From the NCBI RefSeq assembly GCF_000250655.1, contig NC_016935.1, positions 6,032,001 through 6,096,000 on the forward strand: 64,000 nucleotides of DNA, read 5' to 3'. Numbering within the stretch: position 1 is the stretch's first letter; every line of letters starts with the position of its first letter. A program made the translations under genes and the position numbers. This stretch comes from Paenibacillus mucilaginosus 3016. GTDB lineage: Bacteria > Bacillota > Bacilli > Paenibacillales > NBRC-103111. Below are positions 28,256 to 37,377 of this stretch, one piece after another. The notes under the pieces were generated by a model, which was not told the DNA's origin, did not search any database, and saw nothing but the letters and a program-made list of their open reading frames with translations.

Positions 28256-29224
28256 CTAGAACAGGGAGGTGTTGTTAAGCTTCTTCGTGACATAGTTCGC
28301 CCCGACCAGCAGAGCCAGCGCAATCAGCGACTTGATGAGACCGACCGCCGTGGCGTACGAGTACCGGCTGTTCACGATCCCCATCTGGTAGACGTACACG
28401 TCGATGACCGTGCTCGCGCTCTCGTTGAGCGAATTGCGCAGTACGAGGATCTGGTCGAAGTTCGAATTGAGCACCCCGGAGATCGCCAGGATGAACAGGA
28501 TGGTGATCGTCCCCTGAATCGACGGGAGCGTGATGAACCACATCTTCTGGAAGCGGCCCGCGCCGTCCATCGTGGCCGCTTCGTACAGCTCGGGCGAGAC
28601 GCTGGAGATCGCCGCCAGGTAGATGATCGCCGACCAGCCGAGCTCCTTCCAGATGTCCGTGGACACCACGATCCCCCAGAAGTAATCCGGCTCTGCCAGA
28701 TAGGACAGCGGCTCCGTAATCACGCCGAGGGCCAGCAGCAGCTTGTTGACGATCCCGACGTCCGCCAGCCATGTGGACAGAATCCCCCCGAGGATGACCC
28801 AGGAGAGGAAATGCGGAAGATACGAGATGGTCTGCACCGACTTCTTGAACCCTACCGACTGCAGCTCGTTCAGGAACAGCGCGAACAGAATCGGCAGCGG
28901 GAACCCGATGAGCAGCTTCAGGAAGCTCATGCCGAGCGTGTTCTTGACCACATAGAGCAGACTGTCGTCCTCCAGGAACGCGCGGAAATGCTCGAGGCCC
29001 ACCCAGGGCGCTTCGGATACCGGCTTGATGATGCTGAATTCCTTGAATGCGATGATAATCCCGTACATCGGGATATAGTTGAACACGAGCATCCAGGCCA
29101 CCCCCAGCAGGGCCATCACCTGGAGATACCGCTGTCCGTATACCATGGAAAGCCACTTCGCCGCTCCCCCCCTCCGGTGGACAAGCCCTGGGGACGAAGC
29201 ATGGGAGCGAATGCCGCTGCGCAT
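28256..29224 (-). CDS. ABC sugar permease, LplB type
   Basis: 322-residue CUT1 permease. It begins with about 30 basic residues, then six membrane helices; the first is VMALLGVAWMLVFNYIPMYG, with YIPMYGIIIAFKEF typical of LplB. The EAA loop SVSPELYEAATMDGAGRFQK faces the ATPase. The start MRSGIRSHASSPG is chosen because AAGGAGGTG lies 7 nt upstream, although the frame is open for 130 more codons without similarity. First gene of the transporter operon, whose order is lplB, lplC, binding protein, kinase, regulator. Confidence 0.9.
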   Translation of the reverse strand: MRSGIRSHASSPGLVHRRGGAAKWLSMVYGQRYLQVMALLGVAWMLVFNYIPMYGIIIAFKEFSIIKPVSEAPWVGLEHFRAFLEDDSLLYVVKNTLGMSFLKLLIGFPLPILFALFLNELQSVGFKKSVQTISYLPHFLSWVILGGILSTWLADVGIVNKLLLALGVITEPLSYLAEPDYFWGIVVSTDIWKELGWSAIIYLAAISSVSPELYEAATMDGAGRFQKMWFITLPSIQGTITILFILAISGVLNSNFDQILVLRNSLNESASTVIDVYVYQMGIVNSRYSYATAVGLIKSLIALALLVGANYVTKKLNNTSLF

Positions 29225-29379
29225 GGACAGCACCTCCTTGCCTTTCGATTCTTGGCTGCAAGCCTTTTCGCATAGCCTTATTCTAGCCCGGGAGTCCCCC
29301 GGAGCGTAAGGCTTCATTTTTCGCGTGAGTTCTCCATATTTCAGATTCTCCGCCGCGTGAAGCGTCCGCCCAAACAAGG

Positions 29380-29385
29380 TATAAT
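29380..29385 (+). promoter_or_regulatory. -10 element of the DUF2536 gene promoter
   Basis: TATAAT, 44 nt before the start codon. The matching -35 region (17 nt upstream) is weak, so only the -10 is annotated. Confidence 0.5.
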
Positions 29386-29428
29386 AGCTGCAGAACACCT
29401 GTAATCCACATACAAGGAGACAAGCGCA

Positions 29429-29641
29429 ATGGACTTTATCCTCGACAAAATCGAAACGAAAATCGAATTCTTCGAAGCCTGGGACCTGGCCGCCCTGGAG
29501 CGCCTGATCGACGAGGCCGTGAACCGGAACAAGGCGCTGATGCTGGATGTTCATTCCATCGGCCACCAGAGCGTCTTCCATCCTCTGCGGGGCGGCATGC
29601 TTTATACGGCCGCGGTGCATTTCAAGATCAAATCGGTGTAG
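29429..29641 (+). CDS. DUF2536 family protein (YrzA-like)
   Basis: 70-residue soluble protein. The pattern DFILDKIETKIEFFEA, NKALMLDVHSIGHQSVFHP and a final YTAAVHFK resembles the DUF2536/YrzA family of Bacillales. Function is not known. AAGGAG lies 9 nt before the ATG, and a -10 element lies upstream, so it is probably expressed alone. It is divergent from the lplB operon. Confidence 0.75.
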   Translation: MDFILDKIETKIEFFEAWDLAALERLIDEAVNRNKALMLDVHSIGHQSVFHPLRGGMLYTAAVHFKIKSV

Positions 29642-29698
29642 CTTCGTTCAAAAAAAACGGACAAAATCACGGCCAAACCTGACACACTTAACACTTCC

Positions 29699-29727
29699 TT
29701 AACAGTTGTCCGTCATAATCTTATAAA
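29699..29727 (+). promoter_or_regulatory. sigma-A-type promoter of the sensor kinase gene
   Basis: TTAACA (29699-29704), a 17-nt spacer and TATAAA (29722-29727), 24 nt before the start codon at 29751. Confidence 0.6.
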
Positions 29728-29750
29728 AAGAGAAGTGAAGGGTGTCAGGT

Positions 29751-31037
29751 ATGATCTTCGAGCCGTATGCGTTATTTGCCCAAATCCTGTTTGTGCTGGT
29801 TCCATTCTATCTCTACCAGATGTTCTGGCTCGACAAGCCTTACCGGTTCAGCCGGTACCGCTTCGCCGTCATGGCCTCCTGCGGGGCGCTGTCCATGCTG
29901 CTCTGCATGAGCCTGCCGGTCATCTCCTACTCCGAGCACTATTACGACCTGAGACAGATTCCGTTCATCGTCGCATCCCTGTACGGAGGCTATGGGGTCA
30001 TGGCCTTCCTGTATGTGGTCTCCGCCGTGTACCGGCTGTGGCTGGGCGGAAGCGGCGTGATGCTCTCCCTGGCGGTCACCAGCGGCGCCTGCCTGCTCCT
30101 GTACGCGGCGATCCCCCGCTTCTATGCGCTGACCCCCATCCGGAAGATCCTGCTCTCGGCAGGGATCTCCATCGTCACCGCAGCCGGAGTAATCCTGTAC
30201 ACGTTCCGGAAACTGCAGGCTCCGCTGGAGTCCGAAGTGCTCTTCTCTTCCGGCTTCTTCGCTTTCGTCTATGTGCTCGCCTCCTGGATCATCGTTTATC
30301 TCATCGAAACGGCAAGAAGGAACGCTTCCTTCCGGCAGGCGCTGCTGCTCTCCGAGAAGATGAAGGTGGTCAGCGAGATCGCCGCGAGCGTATCGCACGA
30401 GATCCGCAACCCGCTCACCACCACCATGGGTTTCCTCAAGCTCCTCTCGAAGACGACGGATCCGCAGAAGCAGCAGTACTATGTGGACATCGCGACGGAA
30501 GAGATCAAGCGTGCGCAGCATATCATCACGAACTACCTGACCTTCGCCAAGCGGGAGGATGAGGCACCGGTCCGCCTTCAGGCGGCGGAGGAACTGGGGT
30601 ATGTCACCGCCGTGATGGAGCCCTACGCCCAGATGAATCAGGTCGAGCTCCGCAGCAAGCTCGAGCCCTGCTGGGTCGAAGGAAGCCGGCACGATTTCCG
30701 CCAATGCTTCATCAATCTCGTCAAGAACGCCATCGAAGCCGTCCCGCAGACCGGCTTTGTCGAGATCCGGTGCCTGATGCAGCGCGGCGCTGTCGTCATC
30801 TCGATCGAGGATAACGGCGTGGGCATGGATCCGGAGCAGATCAAGCACATCGGAACCCCCTACTATTCCTCCAAAATGGCACAGGAAGGCACCGGGCTGG
30901 GCATGCTGATCGTGCTGAATATGGTGGATCTGATGAAGGGCAGGCTCGATATCTGCAGCACGCCGGGCAAAGGCACCAAATTCACCATTACGCTGCCGGC
31001 CTGCGAGCCGCAGCCGGAGATCCGCCAGACCGGCTGA
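29751..31037 (+). CDS. sporulation-type sensor histidine kinase (KinB-like)
   Basis: 428-residue membrane kinase without a partner regulator nearby. Residues 1-185 hold five or six membrane helices with short loops (ILFVLVPFYLYQMFW, YGGYGVMAFLYVVSAV). The kinase core has the H-box VVSEIAASVSHEIRNPLTTT, N-box FINLVKNAIEAV and G-boxes DNGVGMDPEQ and GTGLGMLIVLNMV. Orphan kinases of this type feed the Spo0F/Spo0A phosphorelay in Bacillus, so a role in sporulation or biofilm entry is inferred. The ATG at 29751 is preferred over a GTG three codons upstream, which abuts the AAGG site. Confidence 0.85.
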   Translation: MIFEPYALFAQILFVLVPFYLYQMFWLDKPYRFSRYRFAVMASCGALSMLLCMSLPVISYSEHYYDLRQIPFIVASLYGGYGVMAFLYVVSAVYRLWLGGSGVMLSLAVTSGACLLLYAAIPRFYALTPIRKILLSAGISIVTAAGVILYTFRKLQAPLESEVLFSSGFFAFVYVLASWIIVYLIETARRNASFRQALLLSEKMKVVSEIAASVSHEIRNPLTTTMGFLKLLSKTTDPQKQQYYVDIATEEIKRAQHIITNYLTFAKREDEAPVRLQAAEELGYVTAVMEPYAQMNQVELRSKLEPCWVEGSRHDFRQCFINLVKNAIEAVPQTGFVEIRCLMQRGAVVISIEDNGVGMDPEQIKHIGTPYYSSKMAQEGTGLGMLIVLNMVDLMKGRLDICSTPGKGTKFTITLPACEPQPEIRQTG

Positions 31038-31385
31038 GGAAGAGGATGGGCCGCCTGTGTGCAGGCCCTTCGCCTGTACGGAGCATCCGGTACCGCCTCT
31101 TCGCCTTGGGAGGCAGCCGTGCGCTGTGGCTTAAGCGCTTATCTCCATCCGCAGCCTGCCTTTCCGCGCAGCACAGGAAGCCCTTCCAGAGCGCCAAACC
31201 CAAATACGCCGTATACACCAAACAAGGGCTGCCTAGGCAGCCCTTGTTTGGTGTTTATGAAGAGGATAGATCCGGCCGGGCTGCCGGACAGCACTGCCGA
31301 TGCGAGAGCGGGCAGGCACGGACGGTACCCGAACTTGTCCCGCGGGGAGCATGCGGCTGTGCACTTGATATCCCGCCGGCCCGGT
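31038..31385. other. intergenic region between convergent genes
   Basis: 348 nt between the stop of the kinase gene and the end of the VanZ-like gene. The only clear structure is the 40-bp perfect palindrome at 31215-31254. I see no gene here; open frames in it have no ribosome binding site. Confidence 0.5.
31215..31254. terminator. 40-bp perfect palindrome, bidirectional terminator
   Basis: Two 20-nt arms match exactly with no spacer (half-site ACACCAAACAAGGGCTGCCT). The GC-rich centre flanked by AAACAA and TTGTTT gives hairpins with a T-rich 3' side on either strand. It lies between convergent genes. Confidence 0.75.
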
Positions 31386-31844
31386 TTACACCCAGCCTTC
31401 CCTCCTGGCCGTCTTGTACAGCTTGTAACCGATGCCCGCACCGATCGAATTGAGCAGCAAATCATCCACATCGAAGGTCCCGACCCGAAGCAGCATCTGC
31501 ATCAGCTCGATGACCAACAGGGGCGCCAGGAACGAGACGGCGAAGACGGCAGGCTTCCGGCGGCAGCTCCGGAATATGGCCGGAAGCAGAAGGCCGAACG
31601 GAATGAATACGATGATATTGCCGAAGATGTTGATGATCATGCTCAGCGGTTCATGCTCTCCGATATGAAATAAAAAATCACCTACAGTCCGCAGCGGAAC
31701 CAGATTGTACTGCAAATCCGGCAGATACATCCGCCGCAGGGGCCGGTCCAACCCGAGGAACATCGTATACAGCAGCAGTAAAGTGTATGCGACGAGAATT
31801 CCTGCAGCTGACCGGCTGCTCGCGGCTCTCTCTCTTCTTGCCAT
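31386..31844 (-). CDS. VanZ-family membrane protein
   Basis: 152 residues with about four membrane helices. The family core is visible: YNLVPLRTVGDFL, NIFGNIIVFIPFGLLLP and IELMQMLLRVGTFDVDDLLL. VanZ proteins influence teicoplanin resistance in the vanA cluster, but most chromosomal relatives have no known function. The start MARRERAASS is chosen because GGGAGG lies 7 nt upstream; the frame is open 59 codons further upstream without an RBS. Confidence 0.85.
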   Translation of the reverse strand: MARRERAASSRSAAGILVAYTLLLLYTMFLGLDRPLRRMYLPDLQYNLVPLRTVGDFLFHIGEHEPLSMIINIFGNIIVFIPFGLLLPAIFRSCRRKPAVFAVSFLAPLLVIELMQMLLRVGTFDVDDLLLNSIGAGIGYKLYKTARREGWV

Positions 31845-31949
31845 CGTCCAGCCTCCCATCCGATCGCCGCGGGTACGGCAGGCCTTTGCGGTCCGCGGCT
31901 TTCTCTCTATTGCTCTTTTGCCCAGAATACCATATTTCAGGGGGATCTG

Positions 31950-31980
31950 TGAATAATTCGCAAGCCCCTGAACCACGCTA
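31950..31980 (+). promoter_or_regulatory. putative sigma-G promoter of the ger operon
   Basis: TGAATA (31950-31955), an 18-nt spacer and CACGCTA (31974-31980). The forespore sigma-G consensus is TGAATA and CATACTA with 17-18 nt. It lies about 80 nt before the GerA-type gene, as expected for a germination-receptor operon. Confidence 0.5.
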
Positions 31981-32060
31981 AGATCAAACTTAGCAAGAAA
32001 ACGCCCTGGTGGGATATCCATTCTTATATTTGAAAAAGGGGGAAGGGAGGAGACGTCCGT

Positions 32061-33593
32061 ATGAGCGCTTCACTTGCAGCCGAAGCAGCCGAGATCCCTC
32101 TTTCCTCGAAGCTGGAAGCCAATCTGGACGGACTCCGGCAGGCGCTCGGCGCCAGCGACGACTTCACCCTGCGCCGGCTCGATAACGGCTGTGCGCTTGT
32201 GTATATCGACGGTCTCGTCGACAGCGACACGGTTTCCCGTGACCTCGTCGCGCCCCTCCTCACCCTTGCGGAGGAGGAACGGCAGTCTCTGGCCTCCTCC
32301 GGTAAGCTGATAACGGAGCTGCGGAGCCGGCTGCTCGCTGCGGGAGAGCTGCGCGCGGCCGCCTCCCTCACCACCGTGATCGACGCCGTGCTGAACGGCA
32401 GCACCGTGGTTCTCGCCGAGGGACTGGAAGAAGCCCTTACGGCGGGCACACCCGGCTGGGAGCGCCGCGCGGTGGAGGAGCCGAAGACCCAGACCGTCGT
32501 CCGCGGTCCCAAGGAGAGCTTCACGGAGACGCTGCGCACGAACACCTCCCTGCTGCGCCGCAAGATCCGGTCGCCGAAGCTGCGGCTGCACACCCTGCGG
32601 ATCGGACGGGTTACGCAGACGCAGGTCGCACTGGCTTATATTGAAGGCGTGGCCGATGAAGGGGTGGTCCGGGAGCTGAGGCGCCGGCTCGAGGATATTG
32701 ATACCGACAGCATCCTCGAGAGCTGTTATATCGAGGAGTTCATCGAGGACTCGCCGTACAGCCCCCTCCCCACGCTCGCCAATACGGAGAGGCCCGATGC
32801 GGTGGCGGCCGGACTGCTCGAAGGTCAGGCGGCCGTCTTCGTGGACGGGACCCCGTTCGTCCTGCTGGGTCCCGTCACGTTCTTCAACTTCCTGCAGTCC
32901 TCGGAAGACTATTACCAGCGCTACGATATCGCCACGTTCATCCGGCTGATCCGTTACGTCTCCTTCGTGGTGTCCATGCTGCTGCCCGCAATGTACATCG
33001 CCATCACGACGTTCCACCAGGAGATGCTGCCGACCACGCTGCTCATCTCCCTCGCCGCCCAGCGCGAAGGCGTCCCCTTCCCCGCCTTCGTCGAGGCGAT
33101 GATTATGGAGGTCACCTTCGAGGTGCTGAGGGAGGCCGGAATCCGGATGCCGCGGGTCGTCGGGCCCGCCATCTCCATCGTCGGGGCGCTGGTGCTCGGG
33201 CAGGCTGCCGTGCAGGCGGGTCTGGTCTCGGCGGCAATGGTCATCGTGGTATCGTTCACGGCGATCTCGAATTTCGTCATACCGGCACTGAACGTCACGG
33301 TCGCCGCCCGGCTCGTCCGCTTCCTGCTGATGATCCTGGCCGCCACGCTGGGGCTGTTCGGGATTGTTGCCGGCTTCATGGCGCTGCTCATTCACATGGC
33401 ATCCATCCGGTCGCTCGGCGTCCCGTATTTGTCCCCGTTGGCCCCGCTGAATCTCTCCAGCTTGAAGGACGCGATCGTACGCATGCCCTGGTGGACCCTG
33501 AAGACCCGTCCCCAGGGGCTCGCCCACCGCAACCGCAAACGGCAGAAGGACGGCATGAGGCCCGCCCCGCCTAAAGGGGAGCAGGGAAGCTGA
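32061..33593 (+). CDS. spore germination receptor subunit A (GerA family)
   Basis: 510-residue subunit of a nutrient germinant receptor in the inner spore membrane. A soluble N-terminal half (residues 1-290) with the family sequence SDDFTLRRLDNGCALVYIDG is followed by about five membrane helices (FIRLIRYVSFVVSMLLPAMY, VSAAMVIVVSFTAISNFVIP). The tail is basic. GGGAGGAG lies 8 nt before the ATG. First gene of a tricistronic operon with subunits C and B. Which germinant it senses cannot be told from sequence. Confidence 0.93.
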   Translation: MSASLAAEAAEIPLSSKLEANLDGLRQALGASDDFTLRRLDNGCALVYIDGLVDSDTVSRDLVAPLLTLAEEERQSLASSGKLITELRSRLLAAGELRAAASLTTVIDAVLNGSTVVLAEGLEEALTAGTPGWERRAVEEPKTQTVVRGPKESFTETLRTNTSLLRRKIRSPKLRLHTLRIGRVTQTQVALAYIEGVADEGVVRELRRRLEDIDTDSILESCYIEEFIEDSPYSPLPTLANTERPDAVAAGLLEGQAAVFVDGTPFVLLGPVTFFNFLQSSEDYYQRYDIATFIRLIRYVSFVVSMLLPAMYIAITTFHQEMLPTTLLISLAAQREGVPFPAFVEAMIMEVTFEVLREAGIRMPRVVGPAISIVGALVLGQAAVQAGLVSAAMVIVVSFTAISNFVIPALNVTVAARLVRFLLMILAATLGLFGIVAGFMALLIHMASIRSLGVPYLSPLAPLNLSSLKDAIVRMPWWTLKTRPQGLAHRNRKRQKDGMRPAPPKGEQGS

Positions 33594-33685
33594 GCGGTGG
33601 CCGTCCGGGCCTGTGCGTGAGCAAAGCCCGAAGAGGCAGCCCGGCGGCGCTGCCCGAACCCGCAAGAGGAAGGAGATGGACAGGC

Positions 33686-34942
33686 ATGCGCAGATTCCTT
33701 CTGACGCTGCTTCTGCTGACGATGACCCTGCCCGCGGCCGGCTGCTGGGACAAGACCGAGCTCAATGAGCTCGCGATTACTTCGGCAACAGGGCTCGACT
33801 TCAAGGATGGCCGGTGGCTGGTCTCCTTCCAGGTGGTGATCCCCCAGTCCATCTCCAACCAAAGCGGGAGCAGCAGTGGAGCCCAGGCTCCGGTCATGGT
33901 GTTCAGCACGGAGGGGGAGTCCATCCGGGGGGCCGTGCAGCGCTCGAGCTTCGAGATGCCGCGGGCGCTGTTTTTTGCCCACAACCGGATTCTCATCATC
34001 GGCGAAGAAGCGGCGCGCAGGGGCTTCAGCCAGATGATCGATATTTATCTGCGCAACCCCGATTCCCGCGAGACGGTCTCGGTCTACGTCACCCAGGGCA
34101 CGGCCAGGGAGGTCCTCGAACATCTGATCCCGCTGGAGAAAATCCCGGGAGCAGCCATCGGCAATCTCATCAAGAATGAGGAGCTCAACGGGTCGAACTT
34201 CCAGGAGACACGGCTCTACCAGATGGCGATGAAGATGACCGGGGAGGCCGCCGCTGTCGTCGTGCCCGAAATCTTCATCTCCGGCGACAACCGCCAGGCG
34301 GATTCCCTCGATTCGCTGAAGCGTACCGTTGCCGGCTCGAAGCTGAAGCTCAACCGGGTCGGGATCTTCAAGAAAGACAAGTTTATCGGCTGGATGAAGC
34401 GGACGGACGCGTACGGGCTGAGCTGGATAACGGACTCGGTGAAGAAGACGACCTTCTTCTTCGGCTGCGCGAAGGGGGACGAGCATTATCAGGCCTCGCT
34501 CCTGATCAACGACAGCAAAACCCGCCGCACCCCGCACATCAAGAAAGGAAAGCTCTCCGTCGATGTCAAGGTGCGGGCTAAAGGGACGCTCATGGAGAAT
34601 AACTGCATTACCGATCCGAGCCGGCTGGAGGGCCTTCGGGAACTTGAGGAGACTGCCGCTGAGGAAATCAAGAAGCGTATAATGGAAGCCTTCCGTACCG
34701 GCCAGCAGATGAAGGTGGATGTGTTCGGCTTCGCCTCCCTCTTCCATAAGGAGTTCCCCGAACAGTGGCGGGGCCTCAAGGATCAGTGGGAGGAGCAGCT
34801 GGCCGCCATGACCTTGGTCCCGGCCGTAGAGGTAGAGATCGACCGGCTCGGCATGAGCACCAAGCCGTTCAAGAAGCTGCTGCAGACCGGGAACGAAGGC
34901 AGCCAGCCTACCCGGCAGGAAACCACCACGGAGGGAAGGTAG
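33686..34942 (+). CDS. spore germination receptor lipoprotein subunit C (GerC family)
   Basis: 418-residue lipoprotein subunit. The signal peptide MRRFLLTLLLLTMTLPAAGC carries the lipobox LPAAGC, and the mature start WDKTELNELAI is the hallmark of GerAC proteins. The protein lies on the outer face of the inner spore membrane. The ATG at 33686 is preceded by AAGGAG; the frame is open 23 codons further upstream without a signal peptide. It lies 92 nt after subunit A and 3 nt before subunit B. Gene order is A-C-B rather than the A-B-C of Bacillus subtilis gerA. Confidence 0.93.
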   Translation: MRRFLLTLLLLTMTLPAAGCWDKTELNELAITSATGLDFKDGRWLVSFQVVIPQSISNQSGSSSGAQAPVMVFSTEGESIRGAVQRSSFEMPRALFFAHNRILIIGEEAARRGFSQMIDIYLRNPDSRETVSVYVTQGTAREVLEHLIPLEKIPGAAIGNLIKNEELNGSNFQETRLYQMAMKMTGEAAAVVVPEIFISGDNRQADSLDSLKRTVAGSKLKLNRVGIFKKDKFIGWMKRTDAYGLSWITDSVKKTTFFFGCAKGDEHYQASLLINDSKTRRTPHIKKGKLSVDVKVRAKGTLMENNCITDPSRLEGLRELEETAAEEIKKRIMEAFRTGQQMKVDVFGFASLFHKEFPEQWRGLKDQWEEQLAAMTLVPAVEVEIDRLGMSTKPFKKLLQTGNEGSQPTRQETTTEGR

Positions 34943-34945
34943 ATC

Positions 34946-36034
34946 ATGGAGCGCGTCTCGACGTACCAGCTGGCCGTGCTGATCGTGCTCTTCGAGCTGG
35001 GCAGCACCCCGCTCTTCGCCCTGGGGAGCAAGGCCAAGCAGGATTCCTGGATCGCCATGAGCCTCGCCGGGGCTGCCGGGCTGCTCCTCCTGCTGCTCTT
35101 CCTGCAGCTGCAGCGCAGGGAGCCGGAGCTCAGCCTGATCGGCATGCTCCGCAAATATCTCGGCAGCTTCGCCGGGACGCTCGCCGGATGGGTCTACGTG
35201 TTCTACTTTGCGTATGAGTCCATGCGCAACGTCCGTGACTTCGGAGAGCTGACCCAGATGGCGCTGCTCGGCTCCACGCCCCTCTACGTCGTGAGCACGG
35301 TGGTCATGCTCATTGCCTTCTATGCGGTCGCTTCGGGAATCGAGACGTTCGCGAGGGTTTCGGAGGTCATTCTTCCTATCGTCGTCCTGAGCTATATGCT
35401 GCTGATCCTGCTCATCCTCGGCTCGGATCTCATTCACCTGGACCAGCTGGAGCCGGTGCTCGAGAACGGATGGACGCCCGTGCTCCGGGCAGCCTTCCCG
35501 GACATCGTCTCCTTTCCCTTCGGACAGACCGTACTCTTCCTCATGCTCTGGTCCCTGCTCGACAAGAAGACCGGCATGCGGCGGGTCAGCTTCTGGGCTT
35601 ACGGCAGCGTCGCCGTATTCCTCATACTGATGAACGCCCTCAATCTCATGATCCTCGGGCCGGTTCTTGTAGAGAACAGCACCCTGCCCCTGCTCCAGTC
35701 CGTCCAGCTGATCCAGATCGCCGATATCCTGGAGCGCCTGGACGTCCTGGTCTCCCTGCTGATTTTCTTCGGTCTGTTCGTGAAGCTGACCCTGTTCTAC
35801 TGGGGCGCGGCGCAAGCGGCGGCCCTGCTCAGCCGCACGAAGCGCAGCGTCTGGGTCGTGGTGCTTGGACTGGCGATCTTCGGTTCCTCCTTCCTCGAGC
35901 CGAGTTACACGTATCACGTCTGGCTCGGGCTTGAGGTCAGCGTCAAGCTCTTCCCGCTGGTTCAGGTGGTGCTGCCCCTCCTGCTGTGGATGACGGTGAA
36001 GCTGCGCCGGATGCCAGCATCGCCTCCACCTTGA
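34946..36034 (+). CDS. spore germination receptor permease subunit B (GerB family)
   Basis: 362-residue integral membrane subunit of the amino acid permease superfamily with about ten helices. It starts VSTYQLAVLIVLFELGSTPL, as in GerAB proteins, and has FARVSEVILPIVVLSYMLLI in the middle. It is thought to bind the germinant. The start lies 3 nt after the stop of the lipoprotein gene, with GGAAGG upstream. Last gene of the operon; no terminator is visible on the plus strand, only the terminator of the converging gene. Confidence 0.93.
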   Translation: MERVSTYQLAVLIVLFELGSTPLFALGSKAKQDSWIAMSLAGAAGLLLLLLFLQLQRREPELSLIGMLRKYLGSFAGTLAGWVYVFYFAYESMRNVRDFGELTQMALLGSTPLYVVSTVVMLIAFYAVASGIETFARVSEVILPIVVLSYMLLILLILGSDLIHLDQLEPVLENGWTPVLRAAFPDIVSFPFGQTVLFLMLWSLLDKKTGMRRVSFWAYGSVAVFLILMNALNLMILGPVLVENSTLPLLQSVQLIQIADILERLDVLVSLLIFFGLFVKLTLFYWGAAQAAALLSRTKRSVWVVVLGLAIFGSSFLEPSYTYHVWLGLEVSVKLFPLVQVVLPLLLWMTVKLRRMPASPPP

Positions 36035-36121
36035 TGGCTGATGCGAACCGCCGGCACAGCGCCCTCCTTTAGGCTGAAACGGACATCCATAGAGGAGAGA
36101 CTTTGGTCCGCCCCCCCGCAC

Positions 36122-36150
36122 AAAAAGAAGGGCGCGGACTCCGCACCCTT
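36122..36150 (-). terminator. terminator of the SIS-domain gene
   Basis: On the minus strand AAGGGTGCGG, a 3-nt loop and CCGCGCCCTT are followed by CTTTTT. 63 nt past the stop codon at 36213. Confidence 0.75.
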
Positions 36151-36212
36151 CCTCTCCAGGCTCCGGAGCACCGCACCGCAGCCCTGTTCCATTCTGACAT
36201 TGACAGGCTGAT

Positions 36213-37217
36213 TTAATAAGGAACCTTGAACATGTAGCGCCGGGTTTCGAGCGGATGCTTCCGGGCTTCGGCCAGCTCGACGGCATAGACCCGGAGGACG
36301 AAATTCAGCACGAGCGGAGCCAGGTATCCTCTCAGCTCTTCGTCGATGCCCGTCAGATCGAAGTGCTCAGCATCGAGCACGAGCAGCTTCTCCCCGTACT
36401 GCTTCAGGAAGGTCAGTGCCCGCTCTTCCAGCGGCCGCGTCTCGTCCAGCCCCATCAGCAGCACGAACGGCACATCCTTGTCGAGAATCTCGAACGGCCC
36501 GTGGAAGAACTCCCCTGCGTGGATCGCCTGCGAGTGAATCCACTGCATCTCCATCAGGATGCAGATCGCGAACGAGTAGGCGACGCCGTAGTTCGCTCCG
36601 CTGGCCATCGTGTAGATCACTTTCTCGTCCTTGTACTGTGCGGCATAGGTCTTGGCGGCCTCCGCATATTGGGCTTTCGCTTTGGCAAAGACGGTGTCCA
36701 GGTGCTCCAGGCTGCCCAGCAGCTTCTGGTACTTCGTATTGCCTTCCTTGACGTACAGGAGCCCCATCGACAGCCGGTACAGGATCGCGTAGTTCATGAT
36801 CTCGGGATGAGGGTCCAGCTGTCCGGCCGGCGCCCAGCTGTAGTTCACCGTAAAATCCGACTCCTCCGAGAGCGGCGCCTCGCCGACATACATCAGCGCT
36901 ACGGTCAGGGCGCCTTTCCCCTTCGCGAAGGCGGCGGCCTGCGTCGTTTCCGGCGTCTTTCCCTTGTGGGAGCACAGAATCACCAGCGAGCTCGGACCGA
37001 GTGTGCCGGGGCTGCGGTGGATGAATTCATTGGAGCTGTATACCTCGGCGGTGATAGAGGAGGATTCCCGGTCGATGAAGTACTTGCTCGGGTACATCAG
37101 GGCGGACGATCCGCCGCAGGCGACGAAGAAGACCCGGTCCAGCGCGCGCTCCTTGAATGCTTCCAGAATGTGCTCCACCTGCGTCTCAGCCTTCGTTACC
37201 ACGTTCGTCTGCATCAT
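36213..37217 (-). CDS. SIS-domain deglycase, FrlB/FraB type
   Basis: 334-residue cytoplasmic enzyme with two SIS domains. It should split a 6-phosphofructosyl amino acid into glucose 6-phosphate and the free amino acid. Motifs: VFFVACGGSSALMYPSKYF and LVILCSHKGKTPETTQAA bind the sugar phosphate, and AIHAGEFFHGPFEILDKD supplies the Glu and His typical of FrlB/FraB. The start is the first of two ATG codons, with GGAGG 8 nt upstream. It has its own operator-like repeats directly upstream (37240-37286), so it is separately transcribed from the transporter operon. Other SIS isomerases such as AgaS or GlmS-like enzymes are the main alternative; the neighbours favour FrlB/FraB. Confidence 0.85.
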   Translation of the reverse strand: MMQTNVVTKAETQVEHILEAFKERALDRVFFVACGGSSALMYPSKYFIDRESSSITAEVYSSNEFIHRSPGTLGPSSLVILCSHKGKTPETTQAAAFAKGKGALTVALMYVGEAPLSEESDFTVNYSWAPAGQLDPHPEIMNYAILYRLSMGLLYVKEGNTKYQKLLGSLEHLDTVFAKAKAQYAEAAKTYAAQYKDEKVIYTMASGANYGVAYSFAICILMEMQWIHSQAIHAGEFFHGPFEILDKDVPFVLLMGLDETRPLEERALTFLKQYGEKLLVLDAEHFDLTGIDEELRGYLAPLVLNFVLRVYAVELAEARKHPLETRRYMFKVPY

Positions 37218-37239
37218 AGGAATGACCTCCAAAGTTTTA

Positions 37240-37286
37240 TAATGTAATATGATGTTATATGATGTTATATTTATAGGTATAACATC
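37240..37286 (-). promoter_or_regulatory. operator-like repeats before the deglycase gene
   Basis: On the plus strand TGATGTTATA occurs twice in tandem (37250-37259 and 37260-37269), preceded by a degenerate copy TAATGTAATA, and TATAACATC (37278-37286) repeats the unit in inverted orientation. It begins 23 nt before the start codon and resembles elements before other genes of this locus. Confidence 0.5.
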
Positions 37287-37377
37287 TCTTCCTACTTTCG
37301 TCAACAGGCAATTTCACCGGGGGACTCTCGCGGAAGAACCCTTCCGGGCCCTTCCGCCTGCATGGCCGCCTTCTCTC

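Noticed and set aside
33392-36286. 964-codon open frame on the minus strand across the ger operon
   Set aside because: Antisense to three well-recognised germination genes; sequence is low-complexity and without motifs.
37218-37377. Asparaginase as an unrelated gene inserted by chance
   Set aside because: It is 13 nt after the FrlC-like gene with a strong RBS and no promoter or terminator between, so co-transcription is far more likely.
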